From NCBI GenBank assembly GCA_029549985.1, contig JAKPIB010000046.1, positions 1-64,000 on the forward strand: a stretch of DNA of 64,000 nt. The letters run 5' to 3'. The notes below the pieces were generated by a model. The model had not been told where the DNA came from, made no database searches, and was given only the letters and a program-made list of their open reading frames with translations. A program made the translations under genes and the position numbers. The number at the start of each line of letters is the position of its first letter. The stretch's first letter is position 1. Source of the DNA: Bacillota bacterium. GTDB lineage: Bacteria > Bacillota > Clostridia > Caldicoprobacterales > DTU083. Shown in pieces: positions 1-10,397 of the stretch.

Positions 1-162
1 ATTGGAGTGACTATGGCGGCATCGGTAGTGATCGGAGTCCTGCTTGGCAAATTCCTGGATGACAAGCTGGGCACAACGCCCTGGCTGTTGCTTGTATTTT
101 CCTTATGCGGTGCCGGGGCTGCGATCAAGGTGATGTTCGACGCCTCGCAGGGCAAAAAATAG
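1..162 (+). CDS. AtpZ/AtpI-family membrane protein, 3' end only
   Basis: The reading frame is open from the first base and stops at 160-162, leaving the last 53 residues. It has the features of the small AtpZ-type protein that precedes many clostridial ATP synthase operons: a hydrophobic helix (MAASVVIGVLLGKFLDD), a short acidic/basic turn, and a second hydrophobic helix starting at the PWLLL sequence. Proteins of this family are thought to help assemble the F1Fo complex or move Mg2+/Ca2+, but the role is not settled. It sits directly upstream of atpI and atpB, which supports the call. The start codon lies outside the window. Confidence 0.65.
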   Translation: MGVTMAASVVIGVLLGKFLDDKLGTTPWLLLVFSLCGAGAAIKVMFDASQGKK

Positions 163-195
163 CCGGCCTTAATATTCATGGAGATAAGAGGTATT

Positions 196-558
196 ATGAA
201 GCTATCGGGATTAGCAAGGCGAATGATTATCACAATACTCATCATATCATTGATATGTGTCCTGGGTTCTGTTGTCTATTACCGCTCTATGGCGTCCATT
301 CCCTTTGTCCTGGGCGTGCTGGTAGGTTCAGCCGTCAGCATTGTAAAGGTTTTTCTACTGGAACGTACTGTTGATAAAGCGATAACAATGGATATAGGCA
401 AGGCCGGGGGCTATGTTAGCTTGCAGCACGTGTTGAGGCTCCTGTTTTCCGGTGCCGCGCTTTATCTGGGTGCAGTTGTCCCCCAGATCAGCCTGTGGGG
501 TGTAGTGGCGGGGATTCTGGCTTTCCAGCTTGCTGTTTACAACATTAGATTTTTCTAG
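196..558 (+). CDS. atpI: ATP synthase subunit I-like membrane protein
   Basis: A protein of about 120 residues with four predicted hydrophobic segments, located between the AtpZ-like gene and atpB. This is the usual place for subunit I, which in other bacteria acts as a chaperone for c-ring assembly. Sequence conservation is low in this family, so the call rests mainly on size, membrane topology and position. The frame is open from an ATG at 178, but that codon has no ribosome binding site. AAGAGG at 186-191 fits the ATG at 196 better, so the protein probably begins MKLSGLARRM. Confidence 0.6.
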   Translation: MKLSGLARRMIITILIISLICVLGSVVYYRSMASIPFVLGVLVGSAVSIVKVFLLERTVDKAITMDIGKAGGYVSLQHVLRLLFSGAALYLGAVVPQISLWGVVAGILAFQLAVYNIRFF

Positions 559-605
559 GCAATCAGTTGAAAAGCCAGGCAATAAAAAGAGGTGGTGGTT
601 ATATA

Positions 606-1283
606 GTGGGATTGAACATAGATAATCTGTGGGTCATCAATGTAGCAGGGATCGAAATCTGGATAACGGAAACGATTTTCTATACATGGATTATCATGTT
701 GTTTCTTATTGTGATTGCGATAATAGTACGTATAATGCTTCGCAATTTTAAAGAGGTGCCCACAGGTATACAGAACCTGATAGAAGCTGCCGTCGAATCA
801 TTTGACAATTTTGCCATCAATTCATTGGGTGAAAAACTCACGTACATATCACCCTGGTTTTTCATGGTTTTTGCCTTCATACTTTCGTCCAGTTTATTCA
901 GCGTATTTGGGATCAGAGCACCTACAGCTGATTTCGCAACTACATTTGCCTTAGCCCTGGCTACATTTGTTATCATGATTTTTATTGGTTTCAAACATCG
1001 CAAAGGTGATTATCTCAAGAGCTTTTTCAGCCCACATCCCATATTCTTCCCCCTTAATTTGATCGGAGAGCTGGCCAAGCCGATTTCATTAAGCTTCAGG
1101 CTTTTTGGTAACATGCTTTACGGTACGATCATTCTAACCCTTTACTATGCACTGACGCCTTTGTTTGTCCAAATTGGCATCCCGGCTCTGCTGCATGCAT
1201 TCTTTGATGTTGTATTCGGTGTCTTGCAGACATATATATTTGTTATCTTAAGTCTGATGTATGTCAGAAGTGCGGCGGAGTAA
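606..1283 (+). CDS. atpB: F1Fo ATP synthase subunit a
   Basis: Subunit a forms the two half-channels that carry the coupling ion past the c ring in the membrane. The conserved stretch GELAKPISLSFRLFGNM is present, with the essential arginine at about residue 165. The protein is about 225 residues with five or six hydrophobic segments, normal for the family. The frame is open from a TTG at 567, but AGAGGTGG at 588-597 points to the GTG at 606 as the start. It is the first catalytic-complex gene of the atpBEFHAGDC operon. Confidence 0.93.
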   Translation: MGLNIDNLWVINVAGIEIWITETIFYTWIIMLFLIVIAIIVRIMLRNFKEVPTGIQNLIEAAVESFDNFAINSLGEKLTYISPWFFMVFAFILSSSLFSVFGIRAPTADFATTFALALATFVIMIFIGFKHRKGDYLKSFFSPHPIFFPLNLIGELAKPISLSFRLFGNMLYGTIILTLYYALTPLFVQIGIPALLHAFFDVVFGVLQTYIFVILSLMYVRSAAE

Positions 1284-1340
1284 CATCTTGCCGTTGCTGA
1301 AAGAATAGAATCAAAACAAGAAACGAATGGAGGAAATCAA

Positions 1341-1616
1341 ATGAAAGAACTAGCAATCGCCATTGGAATGGTGCATATCGCAGCTGCAATTGCACTGCTT
1401 AATGGATTACTGACCACCTTCGGCCAGGCAAAGGTTGCTGCCCAGGCCATTGAATCCATAGCCAGACAGCCTGAAGCTGCTGACTCCATAAGGAGTATTA
1501 TGTTCATTGGCTTGGCTTTGGGAGAGACATCCGGTATCTATGGCCTCCTGATCGCCATCATTATGCTGTTTGCCAATCCGCTGATAAATACCTTGATAAG
1601 CTTAATCAGCAATTAA
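1341..1616 (+). CDS. atpE: F1Fo ATP synthase subunit c (probable Na+-binding type)
   Basis: Subunit c is the two-helix proteolipid whose ring is the rotor of the enzyme. The polar loop ARQPEA (residues 41-46) and the ion-binding carboxylate Glu62 are clear. Gln29 in helix 1 and the run Glu62-Thr63-Ser64-Gly65-Ile66-Tyr67 in helix 2 match the residues that coordinate sodium in Ilyobacter-type c rings, with the same 33-residue spacing between Gln and Glu. The glycine-rich stripe of helix 1 is mostly lost: Leu, Thr and Ala stand where Gly is usual, and only Gly22 and Gly28 remain. GGAGG at 1329-1333 supports the ATG. At 91 residues it is slightly long. Confidence 0.95.
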   Translation: MKELAIAIGMVHIAAAIALLNGLLTTFGQAKVAAQAIESIARQPEAADSIRSIMFIGLALGETSGIYGLLIAIIMLFANPLINTLISLISN

Positions 1617-1666
1617 GCCTGATAAAAGTATCGGACTCAAGCTTAGTCGAAGGGAGGTCTTCTCAA

Positions 1667-2221
1667 TTGCTGAGCAGAATAGTGCTATTAGCTCAGGAGG
1701 TACCGGACGGGCGCGTTTTTGCTCTTGACACCCAAACCCTGATCAGCATAGGGATCCAATTGCTCAACGGGATCATATTGGCAGTCGCGTTGACTTTTAT
1801 CTTATATAGACCCGTAAAGGAGTTCATGAACAAGCGCACGGAAAGGTTTCAAAGCAAGGTGAAGGAAGCAGAAGCAGCCATGGCCAGGGCCAATGAGCTG
1901 ATGGCAGAGTACAATAGCAAGCTTGAAGCCATTGAAAGGGACCGCGATAAGATCCTTGAAGAGGCCCGACTCAAGGCTGCAGACGAAAGCAGGATAATCC
2001 TGGAGGAAGCCAGGCGGGAGGCTTACGAAATCAAAAAGCGTTCACTGGAAAGCGTTGAAGAAGACAAGAGACGCCTTAAGGAGGAAACTCGCTCGTATGT
2101 TGTCGATCTTGCTTCCCGCATAGCCCAGAAATACATAGCCGAGAGAATGGACGCCGAGACCCAGGACCGGCTCTTTGAAGAAGTAGTCGCCAGGCTGGAG
2201 GATGCAAAATGGCAAAACTAA
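1667..2221 (+). CDS. atpF: F1Fo ATP synthase subunit b
   Basis: Subunit b is the peripheral stalk that ties F1 to subunit a. A single N-terminal membrane helix (about residues 25-45) is followed by a long charged coiled coil rich in Glu, Lys, Arg and Ala. The length of 184 residues is slightly above average. The start is a TTG at 1667, placed by the strong AGGGAGGT at 1651-1658; no suitable ATG lies nearby. The 3' end overlaps the start of atpH by 13 bases, which suggests translational coupling. Confidence 0.92.
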   Translation: MLSRIVLLAQEVPDGRVFALDTQTLISIGIQLLNGIILAVALTFILYRPVKEFMNKRTERFQSKVKEAEAAMARANELMAEYNSKLEAIERDRDKILEEARLKAADESRIILEEARREAYEIKKRSLESVEEDKRRLKEETRSYVVDLASRIAQKYIAERMDAETQDRLFEEVVARLEDAKWQN

Positions 2222-2757
2222 CGGACCGCTATGCTGAAGCACTACTGGAGATATCAGAAGAAAACGGCTGCATAGAAAGGGATCTGGAGCAGGCGGTATT
2301 CATAAGAGATACACTTAAGGGCGCTGAAGTGCAGGCTTTTCTTCTGCAGCAGGATATTCCTGATTCAGCCAAGCGCAAGCTTTTCAGCAAAGCTTTTTCA
2401 GACAGGATTCCCTGGCACCTGATGGGTTTTCTTTATCTTATGGTGAAGGATAACCGTGAGGCACTGATCGTGCCTGTTTTGAATGAATATATCGATCGCA
2501 TCAACAGACGCTTCGGTAAGACTGTAGCCAAGGTCGTATCGGCCAAGGCACTTACGGAAAGCCAAATCGACATCATTCGCAGGGTGTTGTCCAAGAAGAC
2601 AAATATGCAGGTAGAAGTTGAAGTCACGGTGGATCCGGATGTGATAGGCGGATTTTATGTGCTGTTAGACGGGCAGAGCTTTGACGGTACGGTGAGATCT
2701 GAACTGAACACTATGAGACAAAGCTTAGAGAGAGGAATCATGAATGAGTGTATTTGA
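2209..2757 (+). CDS. atpH: F1Fo ATP synthase subunit delta
   Basis: Subunit delta joins the peripheral stalk to the top of the F1 head. The N-terminal helical domain ([15 protein letters not shown]) and the C-terminal signature around [14 protein letters not shown] with a late Glu/Arg pattern are typical of the OSCP/delta family. At 182 residues it has the usual length. It overlaps atpF at its start and atpA at its end, so it is translated from a packed operon transcript. Confidence 0.93.
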   Translation: MAKLTDRYAEALLEISEENGCIERDLEQAVFIRDTLKGAEVQAFLLQQDIPDSAKRKLFSKAFSDRIPWHLMGFLYLMVKDNREALIVPVLNEYIDRINRRFGKTVAKVVSAKALTESQIDIIRRVLSKKTNMQVEVEVTVDPDVIGGFYVLLDGQSFDGTVRSELNTMRQSLERGIMNECI

Positions 2758-4255
2758 TGAAGGGGTAAGCAAGGTTATAGAAGAGTTGATTGAGTCTTAC
2801 TCATCTAAGCCGGATTTTACGGAGGCTGGTACTGTTATACAAGTAGGAGATGGCATAGCCCGCATCAGCGGTTTGTACAGTGCCATGAGCGGTGAGCTTG
2901 TGGAGTTTTCAAACGGGGTCTACGGTATAGCATTGAATCTGGATGAAGACAGTATTGGCGCTGTTATCATGGGCTCCGATGCAGGCATCAAGGAAGGAGA
3001 TCCCGTCAGGCTGACAGGCAGGATGGCCGAAGTACCTGTGGGCGATGCCATGCTCGGCCGTGTCGTCAATGCCCTGGGGGAGCCGATCGACGGGAAAGGC
3101 GCAATAGCAGCCAGTGCCCGCCGCAACGTAGAAAGCCCTGCTCCCAGCGTTATAATGCGTCAGGAAGTAAATAAGCCACTTCAAACGGGGATCAAGGCCA
3201 TTGATGCCCTGGTGCCCATAGGGAAAGGACAGAGGGAGCTGATAATAGGTGACCGTCAGACCGGCAAGACTGCCATTGCCATTGATACTATAATAAATCA
3301 GAAAGACAAGGATGTATATTGCGTATATGTTGCCATCGGTCAAAAGGCATCGACCATAGCGCGCATACTGAAGGTGCTGAACGAGACCGGGGCCATGGAA
3401 TATACGACGGTAGTCCTTGCTACCGCCAGCGATCCTGCACCGCTGCAGTATATCGCCCCTTATGCCGGGTGTGCGATAGCCGAGCATTGGATGTATAAAG
3501 GTAAGGACGTTCTGATCATATATGATGACCTGTCCAAGCATGCTGTAGCATACAGGGCTATCAGCCTGCTCTTAAGGCGTCCGCCCGGGCGCGAGGCCTA
3601 TCCTGGCGATATCTTCTACCTCCATTCAAGGCTTTTGGAGCGTGCCGCCTGCCTGAGCGAGGAATATGGCGGAGGCTCCTTGACAGCCCTTCCGATTATA
3701 GAGACCCAGGAAGGGGATATATCAGCTTATATCCCTACCAACGTCATATCCATCACTGACGGGCAGATCTACCTGGAAGCCGAGCTGTTCAACGATGGTG
3801 TCCGGCCGGCGATCAACCCGGGTTTCTCCGTATCGCGCGTAGGAGGCTCAGCTCAGATCCCTGCCATGAAGACCTTGGCCGGGCCCCTGCGGATAGAGTT
3901 TGCCCAGTACAAGGAGTTGGCAGTGTTCTCACAGTTTGGCTCTGACCTCAGTGCCGACACCCTGGAACGACTCAAGCATGGAGAACGGATCATGGAAGTC
4001 CTGAAGCAACCACAGTACCGTCCTATGCCGGTCGAGGACCAGGTCCTGATCCTCTACGCGTTGAACAACAAGCATCTGGCCAATATAGAGATCGAACGGA
4101 TCCAGAAGTTCCAAAAGGATCTGATCAGGTATGTGGACCAGCATGCCGATCATATCAAAGCAGAGATAAGAGAAAGCGGGAGGATCACCAGCAAGCTTGT
4201 TGAAAGCATAGAAGCAGTGATAAAGCAGGTAAAGGAACAGTACAACTATAGCTAG
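2744..4255 (+). CDS. atpA: F1Fo ATP synthase subunit alpha
   Basis: Alpha is the non-catalytic nucleotide-binding subunit of the F1 hexamer. The Walker A motif GDRQTGKT is at residues 169-176, the Walker B region VLIIYDDLS follows, and [17 protein letters not shown] carries the arginine finger. The order of domains (beta barrel, nucleotide-binding, helical C terminus) and the 503-residue length are standard. The ATG at 2744 lies inside the last codons of atpH. Confidence 0.97.
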   Translation: MSVFDEGVSKVIEELIESYSSKPDFTEAGTVIQVGDGIARISGLYSAMSGELVEFSNGVYGIALNLDEDSIGAVIMGSDAGIKEGDPVRLTGRMAEVPVGDAMLGRVVNALGEPIDGKGAIAASARRNVESPAPSVIMRQEVNKPLQTGIKAIDALVPIGKGQRELIIGDRQTGKTAIAIDTIINQKDKDVYCVYVAIGQKASTIARILKVLNETGAMEYTTVVLATASDPAPLQYIAPYAGCAIAEHWMYKGKDVLIIYDDLSKHAVAYRAISLLLRRPPGREAYPGDIFYLHSRLLERAACLSEEYGGGSLTALPIIETQEGDISAYIPTNVISITDGQIYLEAELFNDGVRPAINPGFSVSRVGGSAQIPAMKTLAGPLRIEFAQYKELAVFSQFGSDLSADTLERLKHGERIMEVLKQPQYRPMPVEDQVLILYALNNKHLANIEIERIQKFQKDLIRYVDQHADHIKAEIRESGRITSKLVESIEAVIKQVKEQYNYS

Positions 4256-4264
4256 GAGGAAAAG

Positions 4265-6524
<2,260 letters not shown>

Positions 6525-6529
6525 TGTAA

Positions 6530-6988
6530 ATGGATATGCAACAACCTGGCATTATGAATGACAAAAAAATCGATCTGACCATAACCACGCCCCGTGGAGT
6601 CAAATTTGTGGAAAAAGCCGACAGGGTGATCATGCGGTGCATCGACGGGGACATGGGCGTGCTGCCTGGCCATGCGCGGGTATCAACAGTGCTGGGCGAT
6701 GGGATCCTGCGTATTTTGAACAACGGCATTGAAAAGAAGCTAGCTGTATTTGGCGGCATAGCCGAGATAGATGACAAATCAGTGAAGATATTCAGCACCA
6801 TAGCCCAGCGGCCGGAAGAAATCGACCGTGAGCGCGCTGAGAGGGATCGTCAGGAAGCAGAGACTGCGATCCGGGAAGAGTCTGAAGAGGTCAGGATCCA
6901 TAGCCTGCAAGCCAAGCTGCGCCGGTCCCTGGTTCGAATCGAGGTCAGCCTTCATATCGATGAGGATGAGTACACAGAGGAGTTATAA
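6530..6988 (+). CDS. atpC: F1Fo ATP synthase subunit epsilon
   Basis: Epsilon binds the foot of gamma and regulates ATP hydrolysis. The N-terminal beta sandwich is recognisable (LTITTPRGVKF, then GDMGVLPGHARVSTVLGDGILRI), followed by a C-terminal helical hairpin rich in Glu and Arg. The C-terminal tail is somewhat longer than usual (152 residues in all). An ATG at 6554 is an alternative start (MNDKKIDL) and would match the normal N terminus better. It is the last gene of the operon and runs towards the convergent AraC gene, with only about 30 bases between them. Confidence 0.92.
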   Translation: MDMQQPGIMNDKKIDLTITTPRGVKFVEKADRVIMRCIDGDMGVLPGHARVSTVLGDGILRILNNGIEKKLAVFGGIAEIDDKSVKIFSTIAQRPEEIDRERAERDRQEAETAIREESEEVRIHSLQAKLRRSLVRIEVSLHIDEDEYTEEL

Positions 6989-7018
6989 TCGTCCTCCTGT
7001 AGGATATGTGTCGATTCT

Positions 7019-7882
7019 TTATTCTGTAGATACAAACTGCTGAGAGTATTTTTTAGGAGATATATTAAAGGTTTTACTGAATGCCCGGATGAAGTTCGAA
7101 TAGTCATTAAACCCACAAGCGTGGCATACGTCGGTTATACTCATGCCTTCCTTCAGAAGTGCCTTTGCTGCGATGAGCCGCTTCTGACGGATATAGCCGT
7201 AAAGGGTATAGCCCGTATGCCTTTTGAATTCTCTTATAAGGTGATATTTGCTGATGTACAACCTGGCGGAGAGGGCCTCGAGGGAGAGGTCCTTGTCCAG
7301 ATTGGCATTGATATAGTGAATGATCTCATCGATCCTCGAGTTATATATGATATCCTCCTTCATTGCAGCAACATCGCTTTCCAGATATACCCTGTTCAGG
7401 AGGATTAGCAGCTCAAGTACATAGATCCTGGCCAGAATATCACTTCCGTATCCTTCCCTAGTACAGGCATTATTGAGCTTGCTTAATGTATTTTTTATGA
7501 TATTGAGCGTTTTGGCGTCTGGCCTGAGAAGGTTGTATCTCTTTCTGGTAGTCGACTCGAAGCACTTGAAAAGGTCTGTCTCATCAGTACAGGCACTTCG
7601 GATAAAGTCAGGATTTATCCAGATGATGAACCTTTCATAGATCCCATCACCGATAATTGGTTTATGGAGCTCCTTGTTGTTTATAAGTAGAATATCTCCG
7701 GATTTCAGTGAATAGGACTTGCCTTCCACTATATAAGTTACCTTGCCTGATATAAAAAAGTAGATTTCGTAGAAGTCATGATAATGATATTCCACGTCAA
7801 GGTTTTTCTCGTCCTTGTAATGAAAGAACTCAAAATCGGGGCTCACCATATATTGCCGGGTGGTGAACTGCTGAGCGCTCAA
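7019..7882 (-). CDS. AraC-family transcriptional regulator of the uronate operon
   Basis: A regulator of about 287 residues with an N-terminal cupin sensor domain (HYHDFYEIYFFISGKV, then SGDILLINNKELHKP) and a C-terminal double helix-turn-helix of the AraC/XylS type (LSARLYISKYHLIREFKRHTG and ITDVCHACGFNDYSNFIRAFSKTFNISPKKY). GGAGG on the minus strand just before the GTG at 7891 fits the TTG at 7882 better. It is divergent from gnd-SDR-larA-uxaC-kinase. Two palindromes in the 142-base space between them are likely operators. By analogy with family members it should sense a sugar acid and activate the operon; the inducer is not known. Confidence 0.85.
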   Translation of the reverse strand: MSAQQFTTRQYMVSPDFEFFHYKDEKNLDVEYHYHDFYEIYFFISGKVTYIVEGKSYSLKSGDILLINNKELHKPIIGDGIYERFIIWINPDFIRSACTDETDLFKCFESTTRKRYNLLRPDAKTLNIIKNTLSKLNNACTREGYGSDILARIYVLELLILLNRVYLESDVAAMKEDIIYNSRIDEIIHYINANLDKDLSLEALSARLYISKYHLIREFKRHTGYTLYGYIRQKRLIAAKALLKEGMSITDVCHACGFNDYSNFIRAFSKTFNISPKKYSQQFVSTE

Positions 7883-7909
7883 GTAAACCACCTCCAGTCA
7901 TCAATGTAG

Positions 7910-7971
7910 GCAATATTTGCAATAAAACACACAATATAAGCAATGTATATTGCAATTATTAATAATATAAT
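7910..7971 (+). promoter_or_regulatory. Promoter and paired operators of the uronate operon
   Basis: GCAATATTTGC (7910-7920, imperfect dyad) and GCAATGTATATTGC (7940-7953, perfect 5-bp arms) are spaced 30 bp start to start, close to three helical turns. A consensus -10 TATAAT lies at 7966-7971. The -35 position falls inside the second palindrome and does not resemble TTGACA. A poor -35 with an operator on it is what an AraC-type activator promoter usually looks like. Assignment to the adjacent AraC protein is inferred from position. Confidence 0.6.
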
Positions 7972-8024
7972 ATTAGTGCAGGACATGTCAAACAATAGTA
8001 CGACTGCCAAAGGAGGAAAATGAA

Positions 8025-9476
8025 ATGGAAAAAGCCGATATAGGACTTATAGGACTTGCGGTGATGGGTGAAAACCTTGCCCTGAATATGGAAAGCAAGG
8101 GCTATACAGTCGCTGTTTTCAACCGCAGCCTTGACAAGGTAACCAGGTTTGTTGAGGGCAGGGCCAAAGGCAGGAACATAATCGGTACATATTCCATCGA
8201 AGAGCTGGCCGCAGCACTTAAGTCGCCAAGAAAGATCATGCTGATGGTGAAGGCCGGCAAGCCTGTGGATGACTTCATAGATTTACTGCTGCCCTATCTT
8301 GACAAGGGCGATGTCATAATCGACGGTGGAAATTCCCATTACCAGGATACGATACGCCGTACCAGGTATGTTGAAGAATGGGGCTTATTGTATATCGGCA
8401 CCGGCGTGTCAGGCGGCGAAGAGGGTGCGCTGAAGGGGCCGAGCATCATGCCAGGGGGCTCTCCTGCTGCATGGCCTCATGTAAAACCGATATTCCAGGC
8501 TATAGCCGCCAAGGTCAGTGACGGTACGCCTTGCTGTGACTGGGTCGGGGACAACGGTGCCGGCCACTTCGTCAAGATGGTGCACAATGGCATCGAGTAT
8601 GGCGATATGCAGCTTATTTGCGAGGCTTATCACCTTATGAAGGACTACCTTGGCATGTCCGCAGATGAAATGCATGAGGTCTTCAAGGAATGGAATGAGG
8701 GTGAGCTGAACAGCTACCTCATAGAGATCACTAGGGACATACTGGCATACAAGGATACGGACGGTACTCCGCTGGTGGAAAAAATACTGGATACCGCAGG
8801 CCAGAAGGGCACAGGCAAATGGACTTCGATCGCGTCCCTGGAGGAGGGTATCCCCCTGACTCTGATCGGGGAAGCGGTTTATGCCCGCTTTTTGTCGGCT
8901 ATGAAGGATGAGCGGGTAGCCGCATCAAGGGCCATCAGTGGACCTAAGCCTGATTTTACAGGAGACAGGCGGCAGTTCATCAATCATATAAAGGATGCGC
9001 TCTATGCTTCGAAAATAGTCTCCTATGCGCAGGGCTTCACACTTCTGCGGGCAGCGGCAAAGACCTACGGGTGGGACCTTAAGTACGGCGATATAGCACT
9101 TATGTGGCGTGGCGGCTGCATCATACGGTCAGTGTTCCTTGAGGAGATCAAGAAAGCCTTTGACAGGAACAATGATCTGGCTAATCTGCTTTTGGATCCG
9201 TTCTTCAAAGAAAAGATGGAAAAAGCCCAGGCGGGCTGGAGGAGGGTCGTTTCTGCGGCTGTCCTCAATGGCATCCCTGTACCAGCCTTTACATCGGCCT
9301 TGACCTACTTTGACGGATACAGGACAGAAAGGTTGCCTGCCAATCTCCTGCAAGCCCAGCGTGACTATTTCGGAGCCCATACCTATGAAAGGGTCGACAA
9401 GCCCAGAGGAGAGTTCTTCCATACCAACTGGACCGGCGAAGGCGGCACGACTGCATCCACTGTCTACACAGGATGA
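8025..9476 (+). CDS. gnd: 6-phosphogluconate dehydrogenase (decarboxylating)
   Basis: Converts 6-phosphogluconate to ribulose 5-phosphate and CO2. The Rossmann motif GLAVMGENLALNMESKGY is followed by FNRS, the same residues as in NADP-dependent enzymes. The signature DGGNSHYQDT and the active-site stretch GAGHFVKMVHNGIEYGDMQ are complete, including the catalytic lysine. The length of 483 residues is that of the long, E. coli-type enzyme. AAAGGAGG at 8009-8016 marks the ATG. It is the first gene of an operon with uronate genes, which is unusual and suggests that its substrate is formed from uronate-derived gluconate. Confidence 0.95.
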   Translation: MEKADIGLIGLAVMGENLALNMESKGYTVAVFNRSLDKVTRFVEGRAKGRNIIGTYSIEELAAALKSPRKIMLMVKAGKPVDDFIDLLLPYLDKGDVIIDGGNSHYQDTIRRTRYVEEWGLLYIGTGVSGGEEGALKGPSIMPGGSPAAWPHVKPIFQAIAAKVSDGTPCCDWVGDNGAGHFVKMVHNGIEYGDMQLICEAYHLMKDYLGMSADEMHEVFKEWNEGELNSYLIEITRDILAYKDTDGTPLVEKILDTAGQKGTGKWTSIASLEEGIPLTLIGEAVYARFLSAMKDERVAASRAISGPKPDFTGDRRQFINHIKDALYASKIVSYAQGFTLLRAAAKTYGWDLKYGDIALMWRGGCIIRSVFLEEIKKAFDRNNDLANLLLDPFFKEKMEKAQAGWRRVVSAAVLNGIPVPAFTSALTYFDGYRTERLPANLLQAQRDYFGAHTYERVDKPRGEFFHTNWTGEGGTTASTVYTG

Positions 9477-9511
9477 TCTGGACTTTAAGCCGGCAATTGG
9501 AGGGTTAAGAC

Positions 9512-10360
9512 ATGGATCCTGGCTTTTCAGTTGATTTGAAGGACAAGGTGGCTGTCGTAACAGGAGGTGGCGGAGTCCTTTGCAGTACCATGGCCAAGGC
9601 CTTGGCAAGATACGGTGCCAAGGTTGCCGTATTGTCCCGAAGGCAGGAAAATGCAGAAAAGGTGGCAGGGGAGATAATCAGGCAGGGCGGCAGAGCGATA
9701 GGCATCGGATGTAATGTGCTGGAGAAGGACAGCATGAATGCGGCAAGGGAGGTCATATACAAGGAGCTTGGTCTCTGTAATATCCTTGTGAATGGAGCGG
9801 GCGGCAATCACCCCAAAGGGACGACCTCCATGGAATTTCTTACAAAGGCTGATCTGGAAGGAGGTAAGGATTCGGTCACCTTCTTCGATCTTCAGCCTGA
9901 AGATATCGAGTATGTTTTCAACCTGAATTTCCTGGGTACTCTTATCACGACTCAGACCTTTGCCAGGGACATGATCGACAGGGATGGTGTCATAATCAAT
10001 ATCACCTCTATGAACTCCTTCAGTCCATTGACCAGGATCCCTGCATACAGCGGGGCCAAGGCTGCAGTTTCAAACTTTACCCAGTGGCTTGCAGTCCACT
10101 TCTCCAAGGTCGGTATCCGGGTCAATGCCATAGCGCCCGGCTTTTTTCTAACAAACCAAAACAGGTCTCTTCTTTTCAATGCTGACGGTACCCCAACAGA
10201 AAGAACAAAAAAGATCCTTGGGATGACACCCATGGGCAGACTTGGAGAGCCTGATGATCTGGTAGGGACACTTTTGTGGCTATGCTCTGACGCATCAAAA
10301 TTTGTGACCGGCGTAGTGGTCCCGGTTGACGGAGGATTCTCAGCCTATTCCGGAGTATAA
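9512..10360 (+). CDS. SDR-family oxidoreductase, probable D-fructuronate reductase (mannonate dehydrogenase)
   Basis: A short-chain dehydrogenase of 282 residues. The cofactor motif TGGGGVLCSTMAKAL, the NNAG-equivalent VNGAGG and the catalytic Ser/Tyr/Lys set (SMNSFSPLTRIPAYSGAKAA) are all present. An insert around residues 108-122 (TSMEFLTKADLEGGK) is typical of the SDR-type D-mannonate oxidoreductases of Firmicutes (B. subtilis YjmF/UxuB type). In that role it reduces fructuronate to D-mannonate in the cytoplasm. The position between gnd and a LarA-type epimerase with uxaC downstream agrees. A gluconate 5-dehydrogenase role is the main alternative. Confidence 0.82.
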   Translation: MDPGFSVDLKDKVAVVTGGGGVLCSTMAKALARYGAKVAVLSRRQENAEKVAGEIIRQGGRAIGIGCNVLEKDSMNAAREVIYKELGLCNILVNGAGGNHPKGTTSMEFLTKADLEGGKDSVTFFDLQPEDIEYVFNLNFLGTLITTQTFARDMIDRDGVIINITSMNSFSPLTRIPAYSGAKAAVSNFTQWLAVHFSKVGIRVNAIAPGFFLTNQNRSLLFNADGTPTERTKKILGMTPMGRLGEPDDLVGTLLWLCSDASKFVTGVVVPVDGGFSAYSGV

Positions 10361-10397
10361 GCCGGCTGTGCGCTGTTTTTAAGAAGAGGTGAAAGGG

